From Porpolomopsis calyptriformis (Eukaryota; Basidiomycota; Agaricomycetes; Agaricales; Hygrophoraceae): a DNA stretch of 64,000 nt. The position numbers and the translations under genes are program-made. Of the stretch, positions 33,712 to 45,479 are shown piece after piece (the first letter of the stretch is position 1; every line of letters begins with the position of its first letter). The stretch is taken from the NCBI GenBank assembly GCA_951640195.1, contig OX621170.1:1736001-1800000 (forward strand), written 5' to 3'. The notes below the pieces were generated by a model. The model worked only from the letters and a program-made list of their open reading frames with translations. It had not been told where the DNA came from and did not search any database.

Positions 33712-34940
33712 TCACAGGTGACATGTGAGGGAACTCCATGTTTGGAGAATACATGGACAAGGAAAAGTTGAGCGAGTTGAGGAGCAGTGATGGTGTCAAA
33801 GGTTGGTATAAAAATAGCTTGTTTGGAGAATCGATCAACAACGATAAGAATAGCAGAGAATTCATCGGAGTTAGGGAGATGCTCAATGAAATCCATGGAG
33901 ATGGAATTCCAAGGCTTCTCTGGAATTGGGAGTTGCTTGAGCAAACTATAAGGTCGATGGCGAGGAACTTTGGACCTAGTGCACATAGTACAGGAGTTAC
34001 AGTAATCTTTTACAAAGGTCTGGAGTTCAGGCCATGTGTATTCTCATCGGATCAATTCAAGCATTTTGTTTTGACCAAAATGACCAGCAATTGGATGATC
34101 ATGCTTCATACGCAAAATTTGAAGTTGTAAGTCATCTACATTGGGCACATAGATACGACCATCGTGATGAAGGAAACCAGAGGTGTCGATAGTCCATCGG
34201 AGATTGGAGTTGGCATCGGAGTTGAACTCTGCAACCTTTAGGTGCTCCATAGCCACTGGATCATCACGAAGTGAATTCCAAATTTTTGAGTGGAGGGAGT
34301 CTACATCCATAATGAATGCAGCCTTTAACACTGGATCCAATAAGGATAAAGCTCGTAGGGATGAAGCCGGTTGCTCCGAGGTAAAAACCAGTCGGAGATT
34401 CTGAGGATTGATACTGGCGTAGTCACTATCTCCCTCTTTAGGATTTATGTCATATCAACGCATTAAGAAGTCCAGTTTTGCTCCGAGTTTTCCGGGGCGA
34501 AAACGAATGACGAGATTAAAGCCCGACAAAAATTCAGACCAATGAGCCTGATGGCGTGACAGGAGTTTGGTTGTAGAAAGGTATACCAAATTCTTGTGAT
34601 CAGTGACAACATCGACTGGGTCAGAAGAGCCTTCAAGGTAATGTTGCCAGTTGCGAAAACTATCATGAATGGCTAATAGCTCCTTGTTGTGAATATCGTA
34701 ATTCAACTCCAGCGGAGTTAAAGTCCGAGAGTAGAATGCGATGGGATGTAATGATTCATCATCTGCATAAGTTGATAAGATGCCCGCTATGGCGTAATCA
34801 GAGGCATCTGTTTCTACCATCAGACGGGATCCCAGAGTGAAGTTGATGAGGACTGGAGTGGAAGTGAAGGCCTGCTTCAGAGATTCAAATGCGAATTTGC
34901 ACTGAGTATCAAAATTCCACGGAACGTTTTTCCGGGTCAG
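33712..34940 (-). pseudogene. pol: Element D pol, part 2: RNase H and integrase start
   Basis: Resumes at L-T-R-K-N-V-P-W-N-F-D. RNase H has E-T-D-A-S-D-Y-A-I-A-G-I-L-S near 34815 and the V-V-T-D-H-K-N-L motif near 34600. The integrase zinc region is H-D-H-P-I-A-G-H-F-G..C-N-S-C-T-M-C near 34080-33980, and the core starts S-M-D-F-I-E-H-L-P at about 33890, with the first Asp present. Three stops in ~400 codons. Confidence 0.87.
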
Positions 34941-34944
34941 TCAC

Positions 34945-35552
34945 TAATACGTCTGCTTCATGTATGAGAACCGAACACAGAACAAGGTGCGAGGATGACT
35001 ATAAAGAGTCTTGACACAGCCTATGATCGATAATTGTGGAAAGGGAGTCTTCGATCGTTCACGAACGAGATCGATCGGGGAATCGGAAGGATCGGAAAGT
35101 CGAAAGAGGAAGTCTTCGAAGATCTAAAGAGGATCTAGACTCGAGAGTGAGAGAGAAGCAAATATCTAACTTTTTGGATCACTAGCTACAACATACAGTA
35201 TATATATCTTCTAGTACAAGGATCCCTTTGAGTGTATATGATAAAAGGGGAGCCTCTCTAATGATCTAAGGGGAAAGTAGTCAATGGACATGAAGTAATC
35301 GAATGAAAAGGGAGAAATAGAAGAGAACAGATGCCTTTGAATGGTGTCTTCCCTTTGATATACAAACTTTCATTTGCGTTCGGAAAGCTTCGATCGCGTT
35401 CGGAGTGTTTGATGAATCTCAAAGTCGTTCGGGACGTTCGGAAGCTATCAGGAGTGTTCGGAGGGTTCGAGTTTGTGTTCAAAGGACTTGGTAGGCGTCT
35501 AGTATTCATATAGTTGAATATACGGTGCTCAGGGGACGGAGGGGTCATATCA
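34945..35552 (-). repeat. 3' LTR-I of Element I (608 bp)
   Basis: TAATACGTCTGC..GTCATATCA (TG end decayed to TA). Longer than its partner by about 20 bp, due to a small indel near 35390. Confidence 0.93.
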
Positions 35553-35553
35553 T

Positions 35554-35589
35554 CTCCTCCTCACTGAAATGTTGACTGTCTTCAGTCAA
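35554..35589 (-). promoter_or_regulatory. 3' polypurine tract and adjoining hairpin of Element I
   Basis: On - the tract is AACATTTCAGTGAGGAGGAG directly before the LTR (35573-35554 on +). On its 5' side lies the hairpin TTGACTG-TCTT-CAGTCAA (35572-35589), a 7-bp stem. The 20-mer recurs exactly at 38823-38842. Such tracts resist RNase H and prime plus-strand synthesis. Confidence 0.75.
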
Positions 35590-35718
35590 TCACGTGATTT
35601 GCTGGTAGTTGCCAAGGCGCATTTATAAGTGTGACAAGCATGTCACATTCATCTTCAGACACGACCGTCTTCAAATTGCGCACCACAACGCCAAGAAAAC
35701 CGCGTCAAGTCATTCAAG

Positions 35719-37261
35719 ATGTCGAAGAACATCATTAACATCGCGAAAGAGAAGATAAGCGACCAGATGAAGTCACTTCCGGATGGAGTTGCCGAACCTG
35801 AAGACTATAAAGTCTGGGGGCAACAATTCTGCAAGCTGCTGGTAAGTCTCGTGTTTTTAATCATTTTTCTTCGCTAATCCATTTTTTAGATCGCATATAA
35901 TCGGGTCGTGAAGGCCCTGAAGCAAACATCGATGGATGACGAGGTCATCGCATGGCAAAAGGAGGCCCGCGAGACCTTCGATGCTTTCGAAGAGCGGGAA
36001 TGGTTGGAGTGGGCGGGGGAGTTGTTAATGCCAAGGTTGGCAGAGGTGGTACGTCGGGAGGTCAAAGAGAAGGCGGAGGCGGAGAGGGAAGAGCGAGAGC
36101 AAAGGGCAGAAGAGGAACGTGAGGCGAAGGAGAGGGCGGAGGCATCTGCGCGGGAGGAATGAGAGAGGGTCGAGCGCGAGGAGCGAGAGGAGCGCGAGCG
36201 GGTCGAGAGGGCGGAGCGAGAGGTACGAGAGAAGCGGGAGCAAGAGGAATGGGAGGAACGGGAACGGGAGGAACGAGACGCGGAGGGCCGGAAGCGGGTG
36301 GAGGAAGCCTACAAGAGGCTCCTCCAGTCGCTTATAGATGGAAAAATCGATGAGGAGGAGTTCCGTTGAGAGACGGAAAAGGCGGCAGGCGAAGGCGGAA
36401 CGAAGGCGGCAGAGGTGTCGGCAGACACGCCAGACACGATGGGGGGGACGACGGAAACGACAGAGGATGGGCACCAGCCCTCGGTTGACGAAGATGAATC
36501 AGCGGCAGCAGCGCAATCGCTGACTGCAGATGAACTGGTTGAGTGGTCGAAGGCGGCGCATCGGGAGAGGATGGCGGTGAAGGGACGGTCGCTCCCTGCG
36601 ATCACGACATGGGAGTACCGCAAGAGAAAGGCGATAGAGGAGTCTTTGTGCCCGGTCGAGGGCAAAGTGAGTTTTCCTCTTTTCTCTTATTTTTGTTTTA
36701 ACTAACGGACTCTTTTTATTTCGTAGTGTGATTTCTGTGAAAAGGTCGGCGCGGAATGCGAAATCGACCCTGCCGATCCGTTATGCGCCAAGTGCGTAAC
36801 GGATAAGCGCGGGTGCTATTGGAAGGGGGAAATGCGATTGGGGAAGAAATTCAAGCCGCGGCCCAAGGGGGAGTTGAAGGGCGCGAACAAGTCGGCGACG
36901 GAAGAGGAATCGAAGAAGGGGGTTCGGAAATCGGCGAGGGCCATATCTCGTAAGTGTTTCTTTTTCTATCATTGGTTTTATTCTTTCTAACTAATTCTTT
37001 TCAGGTCCAGTTGTCTATATCGACGAGTTGCTGCCTTTCGAAGAGGAAACGGTGGGCGAAGGCTCAAAGGAAACGACACGACCGATTGCGGGTCGGAAAG
37101 GAAAGGCAAAGGTGGCGGCTGTCGATGAAGACAAGTCGCGAGAGGTGTTGGCGGCGATCGCGGAGGAGAAAGCGCGCGTAAAGGCGCGAATCGTCGTTCT
37201 CAAAGAGATATTGAGGGGTTTAGAAGAGAGGGAAGAGGAGATGGTCTTGGACCAGTTATAG
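35719..37261 (+). pseudogene. Antisense four-exon coiled-coil/Cys6 gene of Element I
   Basis: Exons 35719-35841, 35890-36666, 36727-36949 and 37005-37261; introns of 48, 60 and 55 nt with GTAAGT/GTGAGT donors, CTAAT/CTAAC branch sites and AG acceptors. Joined, they give one frame of about 460 codons with only two stops, both CGA-to-TGA (36160 and 36367). Protein: M-S-K-N-I-I-N-I-A-K-E start, E-W-L-E-W-A-G-E-L-L, a ~100-residue Glu/Arg coiled coil, an acidic Thr-rich part, then exon 3 opening C-D-F-C-E-K-V-G-A-E-C..L-C-A-K-C-V-T-D-K-R-G-C-Y-W: C-x2-C-x6-C and C-x2-C-x6-C. Basic stretch and helical tail follow. A TATA-like TTATAA (35623) and a CACGTG (35591) lie upstream. Same architecture as the Element D gene. 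Confidence 0.8.
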
Positions 37262-37372
37262 ATTTTTACTTTTTGTTTTGTATAATTGTTGTAGCCTCTA
37301 GTCTTCTCCTTTAAAAATTGTATTTTTGATTCTAAAAAAAATGAAAGAAAGACTTGAAATGAAAAAGAAGTG

Positions 37373-40300
37373 CGTAGCGATGCATTATGGCAGGTTACAA
37401 GTCCTCAATCGCAACACTATTGAGTGGTTCGCTAGCTAGCGAACGTCCCATGTCTCTAAGTCGTGAAGTCAATATATCGAGGAATCATTTGGGAATTGCG
37501 ATCGATCTTCGAGCGAAGTATGGGATGACTCTGAATGCAGCGATCGGACGATGTAAGATGGATCCGTCAAGCTCTGCAATGATATAAGCTTTCCCTAGGT
37601 TTTGGGATATCACGACTAGGGGTCCTAGGTATTGAGGATGCATCTTCCGATTGAGAGACTTCTCGATTTTCATGTTCCGAATGAGTACGAGATCACCAGT
37701 CTTGAAGTCATAGTCGTGAATGGTCTTCTCATGTTTCTTCTCGAATCGAATGGCAGATCGTAGGCGAGCAGCAAGAACCTTCGATCAAAGTTACTCTAAA
37801 TCAGCGTCTCGTTTTTGTAGGGCAATCGCGCGTTGCGATATTAGATCAGTCGTCGAGAGAACTGAATCTGGAGCCAGAAGGAGATACGTCGCTTCAGAAA
37901 TATCTAGAGGAAGCAATGGCTGAGACCCTGTGATGGCGAAGTAGGGTGAGCATCCCAGTCGCTTTTGGGTAGTGACGCACTCAGCCCAGAATACAGAGTA
38001 GGCTCCGATCGACCATTGTTTCTGATCGCCATCGACGGCTTTGAATAGCGATTATCATACGTTGAAGTGAGATCATTCGACTATTCCGTTCGCGCGAGAA
38101 TTGTATCTGCTGATGCGAATGTGGTTGATTCAATAGCACTTGGCGAGGTGATCTATGGCTCCTAAGAAGGCCATTCCATTGTCCATGACAATTTCTCGAA
38201 GGGAGCCCCATCGACAGATTATATCCTCGAAAATCCATTCGCCAATCGATTTCGCTGTTTCCGAACGAAGCATTCGAAATTTGGGATAGTGGGTGAGAGA
38301 GCATCGCCCTTGGACTATATATCGAAATGGACCGGATCGGGGCATGTGCATGGTATCAACGTAGATTTTGGCGAATAGAGGAGCTGGTGTGGAGATGGTT
38401 GGAGGAATGAGGGCTTGCATGGTTTGGCGAACCTGACAGGTATGACACGTCCGAATGAACCAGACGATGTCGGGGGCCATATGAGGCCACCAGAAGCGTT
38501 CAGAGACAATCGATTGGGTAGCGAAGATAGCCTTGTGGCCTGTTCGATCGTGAAGTTCCGTCATGATCGCTAATCAGTGATCCGGGTCGATGACTAATTT
38601 GTGAGCGCCTTGTCTATCCTTTCACCATAGTCGGTCGTTGTCGATAAAGAACTCTTCGCAGTATCGTATAAAACTCGCGTAGTCGCTGTCGGACATGTTG
38701 CGCGGTCGTTCGAGATCTGAGAGCCATTTTCGAACGAGGAGAAGTCGTCGATCGTCTTGCTGAGCTGCTTCCGATCACGGAATGATGTTGTATGAATCGG
38801 TACATTGGTGGATAGGGTCCTCCTCCTCCTCACTGAAATGTTTACTCTGCGAGTAAACTGAGGTGGGCATTCGGAGGGTTTTCGTTCGGGGCATGGGTGA
38901 ATCGTTGATATGGTGCATTAGTCCATGGACGCGATCGATCCAATCATCGAAGTCTTTATCGGTTGGCTCTTCGTCGTCTTGGTCATCAGGCTGTTGGGGG
39001 CGTCGAGAGAGACCGTCGGGACCGTGGTTCGAACCAGCGATGTGTACCAAGGTAAAATGGAACGTTAGGATCGCTACGATCCATCTGTTAATACTAGCTT
39101 GAGGCGTGATGTCTGGGTTCGCTAGCATTCCTTTGATATACCGAGCGTCGACTTCTATAATGAGGTTCTGCACGCCGATGAGGTAGAGTCAGAGCAATCA
39201 CAAAGCTCAATAGAGACCATAGATTTCGAGTTTTGGTTGAGAGAACCGTCTTTCTCAATCATTCAATGTGATCGAACTGAATCGATTATAGTACCTTTTC
39301 TTCGGGTCATCAGGATCGCATTGGCACAAGTGAAAGCCAACCACGATATAGGAAGTGTCGACGGTGAGTATGACCGGAGCGTCAGAAGTATAATCGAGAA
39401 CTCGTAGAGCGGGCGATTCTAGAAGGGCTTGCTTGAGGTCCTCTTGAGCGGCGAGTTGATCAGGACCGAATTCGAAGGGCATATCTTTCCTAGTGAGCTT
39501 GACTAGGTGGTTCGCTCAATGCGCGAAGTTGCGAATGAAAATCCGAATGACGCCAATAGTGCCAAGAAAGGCTCGAACTTCGGAGAGGTCTTTACAGGGA
39601 CCCCAGTTTCGGATCGCTGAGACACGCGATTCATCGGGTAGTCATCCTAAGTGAGTACATCGGTGTCCGAGAACGGTGGTTTCTTCTGCGCACAAGAACG
39701 ATTTATAGCCTGACATCGTTCCACCGCAGTATTTCATTCACTGAACTATTCAATTGAGATTCCTGAAGTGTTCCCATACGAATCGTCGAATTCCGTCATT
39801 TTCGGGAATCGTTTCATAGGATCTGTCGGGGAGTATGTATCGAGTCGCGGGACCCTTTACAGGGATATTGTCGATATAGGGGATCGTGAATTCAGGAATC
39901 TCCGGTTGGAGAATATAGGTGACATCGTCGTGAAAGACAGGTACAGAGTTGGTCCACCCCATGGGTAGGGTAACTAGTCAATGAGCCCCATAGGGTGTTT
40001 GGAAGGTGGTTAGATCGCGAGACAAAGGCGCGATTACTCGTTCGTCATATCCAACATAAAGATCGAACATAGTGCCACAGGATCGACCGCCGAACTGTTC
40101 GGCCAAGTGTTCGGGGATTGGCGTCACTCCCGAATGTCGAATCGTGACTTGATTGAGTGGTTCGAGACTGTGAACGATTCTAAGTTCTTTCCCTCCTTTC
40201 TTTAGAACAGTGAACCATCGCGATCAGTAGGAGGAGTTCAAGGGTTCATAGACACCAGCATTGATTTTTTGCTGGATAACTTTGCAGACTTCATAGTAGA

Positions 40301-41833
40301 TCCCTGGGGGAATCGGAATATTCTTCTGCACCCAAGGCGTATGTGGTACGACCGGAAGGTCGACGGGAGGGAAAAAGTCCGATCTGAAACATCCTCATTT
40401 GGAGTCGTTCCAGGCGAAAGCGAGATCTTGTTTTCTCATAAAATTGTGAAGGAGAGCCCTTTCTTGAGGCCAAAGGAAATCTCCGGGGTGAGCTTTATCG
40501 AAAAGCTCCATTCATTCGATCGTATATCGTTCGGTTGGAGTAAACGTCGGGGGGTTCAGGTCGAGTGTTGGCATGTCTGCAAGTGGATCGCCAAGGATTT
40601 TCCGAATGATTCGGAACTTGTCAGGGAGTTCAGCTACTACAGAGCGAACTTTCTTTGAGATGGGTTTGTATTTCTTTTTCGACGCGAGGAAGGTTGCAAT
40701 TTCCATCGATCGATCGAGATGGTCGGAATTGGAAGGTCGATCGCTAGTCGATCGAGATTTAGAGATTAGGTTGGGAAGGTCACAAGCGGATAAATAGGCA
40801 TGGGAAACTGTTGAAACTTTATTTGTTGCGCATAGAGGCGCACAGGAATTGACAGATAGCATAGATGTAGCGTGGTCGTAATCTAGAATTATCGCAATCT
40901 CTCCTTGATCAGGAATCAAATCCTTGATGAGCGAAAATCTGAACGGTGCTTTGGCAGTCCTCGTGGAACCATCGGAATCGTGACGGTCCTTCCACTGTTT
41001 GGATCGCAAATAGTGATCGTCTGGTTTTCATCAGTGAAATTCTTGATGAGGCTTTGAGCTAACACGTAGAACAGTCTTCCAAGCAGGATATCATAGGCGG
41101 GAGCGCGAATGACGTGGATCTGGAGGTAGAGGGTTATGTCACCGATCTGACATGGGACATTCCTCGCGAGACCTAACGATTGGTCTATTTCACCATTGGC
41201 CGATTGTATGTTTAGTTGGATAGTTGGGTCGTAGATGAGCCCTAGGTCGTGACAAACGGCTTCGGACATAGCGATAATTTGAGATCTGGGATCGACGATA
41301 CATTCAATCATTTCTTTATGATCGATTAACATGACGATCGATCGGAGAGCATGCGATTCTTTTGTGATGGTAACAGTGTGAGGAGTTTCATTGGACGAGA
41401 GAGTGTTTAGATACAATTTATAGGGGTCGGGAATGGTGATGGAACAATTGTCGTCGTCGCAATAAGGCAGGGCATCATTCAGAATTGTTTCTACTTTGAC
41501 GGTTTTGACCGCGATCGGGCGACTAGGAGGCTGAGTCCGTTTAGGTGTTACTGCCTCTCGAACCTTCAATCGGACTTCGGGTGAGAGGGATAGCAACTCT
41601 TCGGGGGAAAGCGTGACGCAAGGGGTTTTCATCGAACGAGTATAGACGTTAGAGGCGATCTTGGTGTCTTGGATCGGCGCTTGAGTGTGGTACGAGGGGT
41701 CTCTGTCTCTCTTCGCCATTGGAGAGCCAAAGTTTCGGATGTGGGGCAGTACGTAGTTGGACTCTTTCGCTTTTGCGAATGGATGTTCCATCGTAGTCGG
41801 TTGAGTCGGGGTGGTCGTGATCGGAGCACTCAA
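37373..41833 (-). pseudogene. pol: Element I pol
   Basis: The protease domain (41833-40916) has I-E-C-I-V-D-P-R-S-Q-I-I-A-M; the usual Gly is Arg by one G-to-A change. After a frameshift near 40960 come R-I-I-R-K-I-L-G-D-P and RT; the catalytic box is P-Y-I-D-N-I-P-V-K-G-P (YIDD to YIDN) near 39870. RNase H has T-V-D-T-S-Y near 39360. The integrase zinc region H-D-R-T-G-H-K-A..C-H-T-C-Q-V lies near 38560-38440, then I-Y-V-D-T-M-H-M-P, I-V-M-D-N-G-M-A-F. The C-terminal SH3-like part (L-G-P-L-V-V-I-S..A-Y-I-I-A-E-L-D-G) ends near 37485. No chromodomain seen. Over ten stops. Confidence 0.85.
38823..38858 (-). promoter_or_regulatory. Near-central polypurine-tract copy in Element I pol
   Basis: Exact 20-bp copy (38823-38842) of the 3' polypurine tract, lying in the pol coding frame (S-K-H-F-S-E-E-E-E-D). 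Next to it is a hairpin at the same place as in the 3' copy but of other sequence: GTTTACTC-TGC-GAGTAAAC (38840-38858), an 8-bp stem. It lies 3.3 kb from one LTR and 4.4 kb from the other. Confidence 0.65.
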
Positions 41834-42021
41834 TGGTTTGTCGGTCGCTTTCTCTTTGTCCGGATCTTGTCATCGAGGCCGAACTATCTCTACTCCATCG
41901 AAGGTCTTCTTGCTCCTTAACGCGAAAATCTCTTTTTCGAGAGCGGCAATTCGTTCATTGGCAGTCGGTTGGTACGTTTCAGTTGCTGGATCGCGTTGGA
42001 TACCTGCTGAAATTCCATACA

Positions 42022-43029
42022 TCATTCCAGCGGGTTTTGCTTATACCATTCGTCCATTCGTTCTTTCAGGGTTTTTCCTGGCATTTGCTGGGGGACGAAC
42101 CTGTCGTTCGGGAGTACGATCCTTCCTTCAAAGTTCTTCTTGCATCGACCGTTTTGAATATATTTGTGGCAGGTTGGGCAGCTTCCGATGAAGTGATCGG
42201 GACTTCCACAGAAGACGCAAGTCTTCGGCTCAAATGGGTCGGGAGCATTGGGTTGTCGTTCCGAAGATTGTGGTGATCGAGGGGGCGGGTTTCTTTTCAG
42301 GGGACCTCTATTGTCGAGGGTTTTGACCAACATAGTCATTAGTTTTTCCATGAAGACGCTGAGGTCTTCTTGTTTAGTGGCAGGGGTAGTAGTCGTTGTC
42401 GAAGTCGTCGTTTCACATGGTAGAAAGGTGTTCAGAGACGTTCCATACAGAACGAAATGGGCTGCCTCATTGATATCGTTTACCCCGTAAGGATCATCAG
42501 GGAAGTGGTCGGGGAACTTGATTTCCAGTCGTCGGACGATCCTAGACCAGAGTTCGGGTTGGAATCCTTGGATGAAGGCGCGACTTTGTTCCGCTTCGGA
42601 GATTCTATTCTTCGATCACAGGAATTTAGTAATAGCAAGAAACAATCGGAAATACGCTCCGAGTTCGTTCGTGTTCATGATCCCTAATCAAAGCTGTTCT
42701 CCGACTATTTTGTCCATGTCGGCGATGGACCACTTTTGATCATCTTCCGATCCTGGGTAGAGCTTGTAAATAGCGGCAACAAATTCATTGAACGTATGTC
42801 CAGCTTGGAACTCCGTTTGGTATTCCCAGAGTTTGGAGGTATCGATGTCAATGTACTTGCAGGCGTAAGTCTTCTTAGCATCGTCGTCGGTGATACTACA
42901 ATTAGCGAAAAGACCTCTGAGGTCTTGGAAGTATCTTCGAAGTTCATGAGGTTGTTCGGGGTTGAACTTCGGGGTGGTCGAGTGACCGCAAGCGGGCATT
43001 ACTAGGTTTGGTGGGGTCGTCATAGTCAT
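42022..43029 (-). pseudogene. gag: Element I gag
   Basis: Start at 43029 (M-T-M-T-T-P-P-N). The core has A-C-G-H-S-T-T-P-K-F-N-P-E-Q-P-H-E-L-R-R-Y-F-Q-D-L and D-I-D-T-S-K-L-W-E-Y. Zinc motif near 42230-42160: C-V-F-C-G-S-P-D-H-F-I-G-S-C-P-T-C-H. Two in-frame stops (42688 and about 42610). All pieces are in one frame, ending N-P-L-E-stop; pol is in another frame. Confidence 0.82.
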
Positions 43030-43270
43030 TGTAGAAATCGATGATAATGAGGAAAGTGATAAGGTAGAGGAGGTTTCATCGGGCGAATCGGGTTTGTTGA
43101 TCGAAGTTGAATTTCGATTTATTTGAGAGCTGGGAAGTGTTAGTTGGGTCAGATCGGTGTTCCAAGTGAATCTATCTCATAGGGTAGTACTTCGAGTGAC
43201 TCGATTGTGCGTTGGGAACGGCAGTTCGAAGGACTGAGTTGAAGGAATCTTTTAAGATTTAATAGTGGGC

Positions 43271-43290
43271 CCTCGCGGTGGGCTCCAAAA
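43271..43290 (-). promoter_or_regulatory. Primer-binding site of Element I
   Basis: On -, directly inside the 5' LTR: TTT then TGGAGCCCACCGCGAGG. The complement ends in CCA, as expected for the 3' end of a primer tRNA. Which tRNA is not identified. Confidence 0.65.
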
Positions 43291-43878
43291 TGATACATCT
43301 GCTTCGTGTATGAGAACCGAACACAGAACAAGGTGCGAGGATGACTATAAAGAGTCTTGACACAGCCTATGATCGATAATTGTGGAAAGGGAGTCTTCGA
43401 TCGTTCGCGAACGAGATCGATCAGGGAATCGGAAGGATCGGAAAGTCGAAAGAGGAAGTCTTCGAAGATCTAAAGAGGATCTAGACTCGAGAGCAAGAGA
43501 GAAGCAAATATCTAACTTTTTGGATCACTAGCTACAACATACAGTATATATATCTTCTAGTACAAGGATCCCTTTGAGTGTATATGATAAAAGAGGAGCC
43601 TCTCTAATGATCTAAGGGGAAAGTAGTGAATGGACATGAAGTAATCGAATGAAAAGGGAGAAATAGAAGAGAACAGATGCCTTTGAATAGTGTCTTCCCT
43701 TTGATATACAAACTTTCATTCGCGTTCGGAGTGTTCGATGAATCTCGAAGTCGTTCGGGACGTTCGGAAGCTATCGGGAGTATTCAGAGGGTTCGAGTTC
43801 GTGTTTGAAGGACTTGGTAGGCATCTAGTATTCGTATAGTTGAATATACGGTGCTCAGGGGATGGAGGGGTTGTATCA
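43291..43878 (-). repeat. 5' LTR-I of Element I (588 bp)
   Basis: TGATACATCTGC..GTTGTATCA, partner of 34945-35552. Contains CAGTATATATATC near 43540, a likely TATA box. Confidence 0.93.
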
Positions 43879-43882
43879 TCAC

Positions 43883-45470
43883 GTAAGCGGGGACACCAAT
43901 CCTGAATAGTTGTTGATAAAACACCTATAGAAATTTCCAAAACCTAAGAACGACTGGACATCCTTGATTCTCCATGGTTCCGGCCAATCTAGGATAATTT
44001 GAACTTTGGCAGGGTCCATGGTAATTCCACCAGGGGAAAGGATAAATCCAAGGTTTTCAATTGTATCTTGATGGAAGAAACATTTCTCTAGTTTTCTGAA
44101 AAGACTGTTAAGTTGGAGTCTTCGGAGTACCTCGTGGACATGTCTCCGGTGATCCACAATGTTATCCGAGTAGATAAGGATATTGTCAAGATATACTACA
44201 ACGGAGATATTGGAGAGGTCGGAGAAAATCTCATTCATGAAACGTTGAAATGTTGATGGGGCATTGCATAGACCTAAAGGCATAACCAAGAATTCGAAAG
44301 TACCATACCTGGTATGGAAAGTGGTTTTCCATTCATCCCCTTCCGCGATTCATACATTGAAGTATCCAATTCGCAAATCGATTTTGGTGTAGATACGACC
44401 TTTTCTAGCATGGTCCAGGAGATCAGAGATGAGCGGAAGTGGGTAATGATCTTTCTTGGTGATTTTATTGATGCCTCGATAGTCCATGCATAATCGTAAG
44501 GAACCATCTTTCTTGTGAATGAAAATGATCAGAGCACCACCCAGAGATCTGGAGGAACGTATCCAACCTTTTCTAAGGTGCTCATCCAAGAATATACAAA
44601 GAGCTTCTTGTTCCGCAACAGAAAGAGAATAGATGTGTCCCAGTGGAGGTGTCGTACCTTCCTCTAGATCAATATGGTGATCACTATAACGATGAGGAGG
44701 AAGACGTTTAGATTTCCCTTCACTGAAAACATCAGCATAGTCATGATATTCTGGAGGAACTTTTGCATAAAACGTAGGGTCCAGAGGAACATCGGAGATC
44801 TCAACGGAGCGCGCTTTTGAAATATCAGCAGCTTGAAGAATGAATGATTGAGATCCTTCTTGCTTGCTAGCATGTACAAATGCGGCTGCCGAAATAATGG
44901 ACACAGGAGGAAGTGAAGTCAGAGTCGGAGCTGGAGGGTCAAGCGGAGTTGCCTCAGAGGGCATAGGTGTCGACGACGAAGACGAATACATCGGTTTTGG
45001 TGTCCTGAATGAAATACTGCTTGTAACCCAGTCAATCAATGGATTGTAGCAGGTAAGCCAGTTGAATCCAAGAACAGCAGAACATGATGCATCTAACGGA
45101 GTGACCAAAAACTCAATATTTAGAGTTTCTCCAGACAGAAATCGGACAGGGAGGATAACTCCCGCATCAATGGTTCTCCCTTGAGATCCATCAAATAATC
45201 GGAGTTGCTTCAGAGGAAGCGGAGATGTTTGGAGCTTGTTTCGATGGACAAAGTCAAAGTCCAAGAAACAATGTGTGGATCCTGAATCGATAAGAGTTGG
45301 AATAGATAATGAATCAATAAATAAAGTGATCAAAAAGGAATCAGAGCAAGGAATGGAAGCGTTGAGCTTTACAATAGAAGACGCAGGAATGGTTTCAATG
45401 CAGTCCACATTCCGCATCTCATGCGGACTGCCTCCTATTTTTCCAGAGCAGCCGGAGGGGCGCTTGGAAT
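43883..45470 (-). pseudogene. pol: Element D pol, part 1: protease and RT
   Basis: Frame 45417-44350 starts M-R-N-V-D-C. The protease is T-L-I-D-S-G-S-T-H-C-F-L-D near 45290, intact. RT begins with L-P-P-H-R..H-I-D-L-E-E-G, then K-K-D-G-S-L-R-L-C-M-D-Y-R-G-I-N. A stop at 44350 (Q to TGA/TAG type) is followed in frame by F-E-F-L-V-M-P-L-G-L-C-N-A-P-S-T-F and the catalytic box V-V-Y-L-D-N-I-L-I-Y (second Asp to Asn) near 44190. It ends G-L-V-S-P-L-T at 43883, where Element I is inserted. Confidence 0.88.
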
Positions 45471-45479
45471 AGGAGTAGG

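Larger units (their letters stand above)
34945..43878 (-). mobile_element. Element I: full-length Ty3/Gypsy element without chromodomain
   Basis: 8.9 kb. LTRs 34945-35552 and 43291-43878, 4-bp duplication TCAC (34941-34944 and 43879-43882), inserted in the RT of Element D (L-T-R / L-T-R-K-N). On -: LTR, primer-binding site, gag, pol, then a four-exon gene on the opposite strand, polypurine tract, LTR. Pol contains a near-central second copy of the polypurine tract. Many CGA-to-TGA stops. It is from a different Ty3 lineage than D, F and G. Confidence 0.93.

Noticed and set aside
36025..36474. 149-codon Leu/Arg-rich frame on -
   Set aside because: Mirror of the Glu/Arg coiled coil of the spliced + strand gene; no start context or domain.
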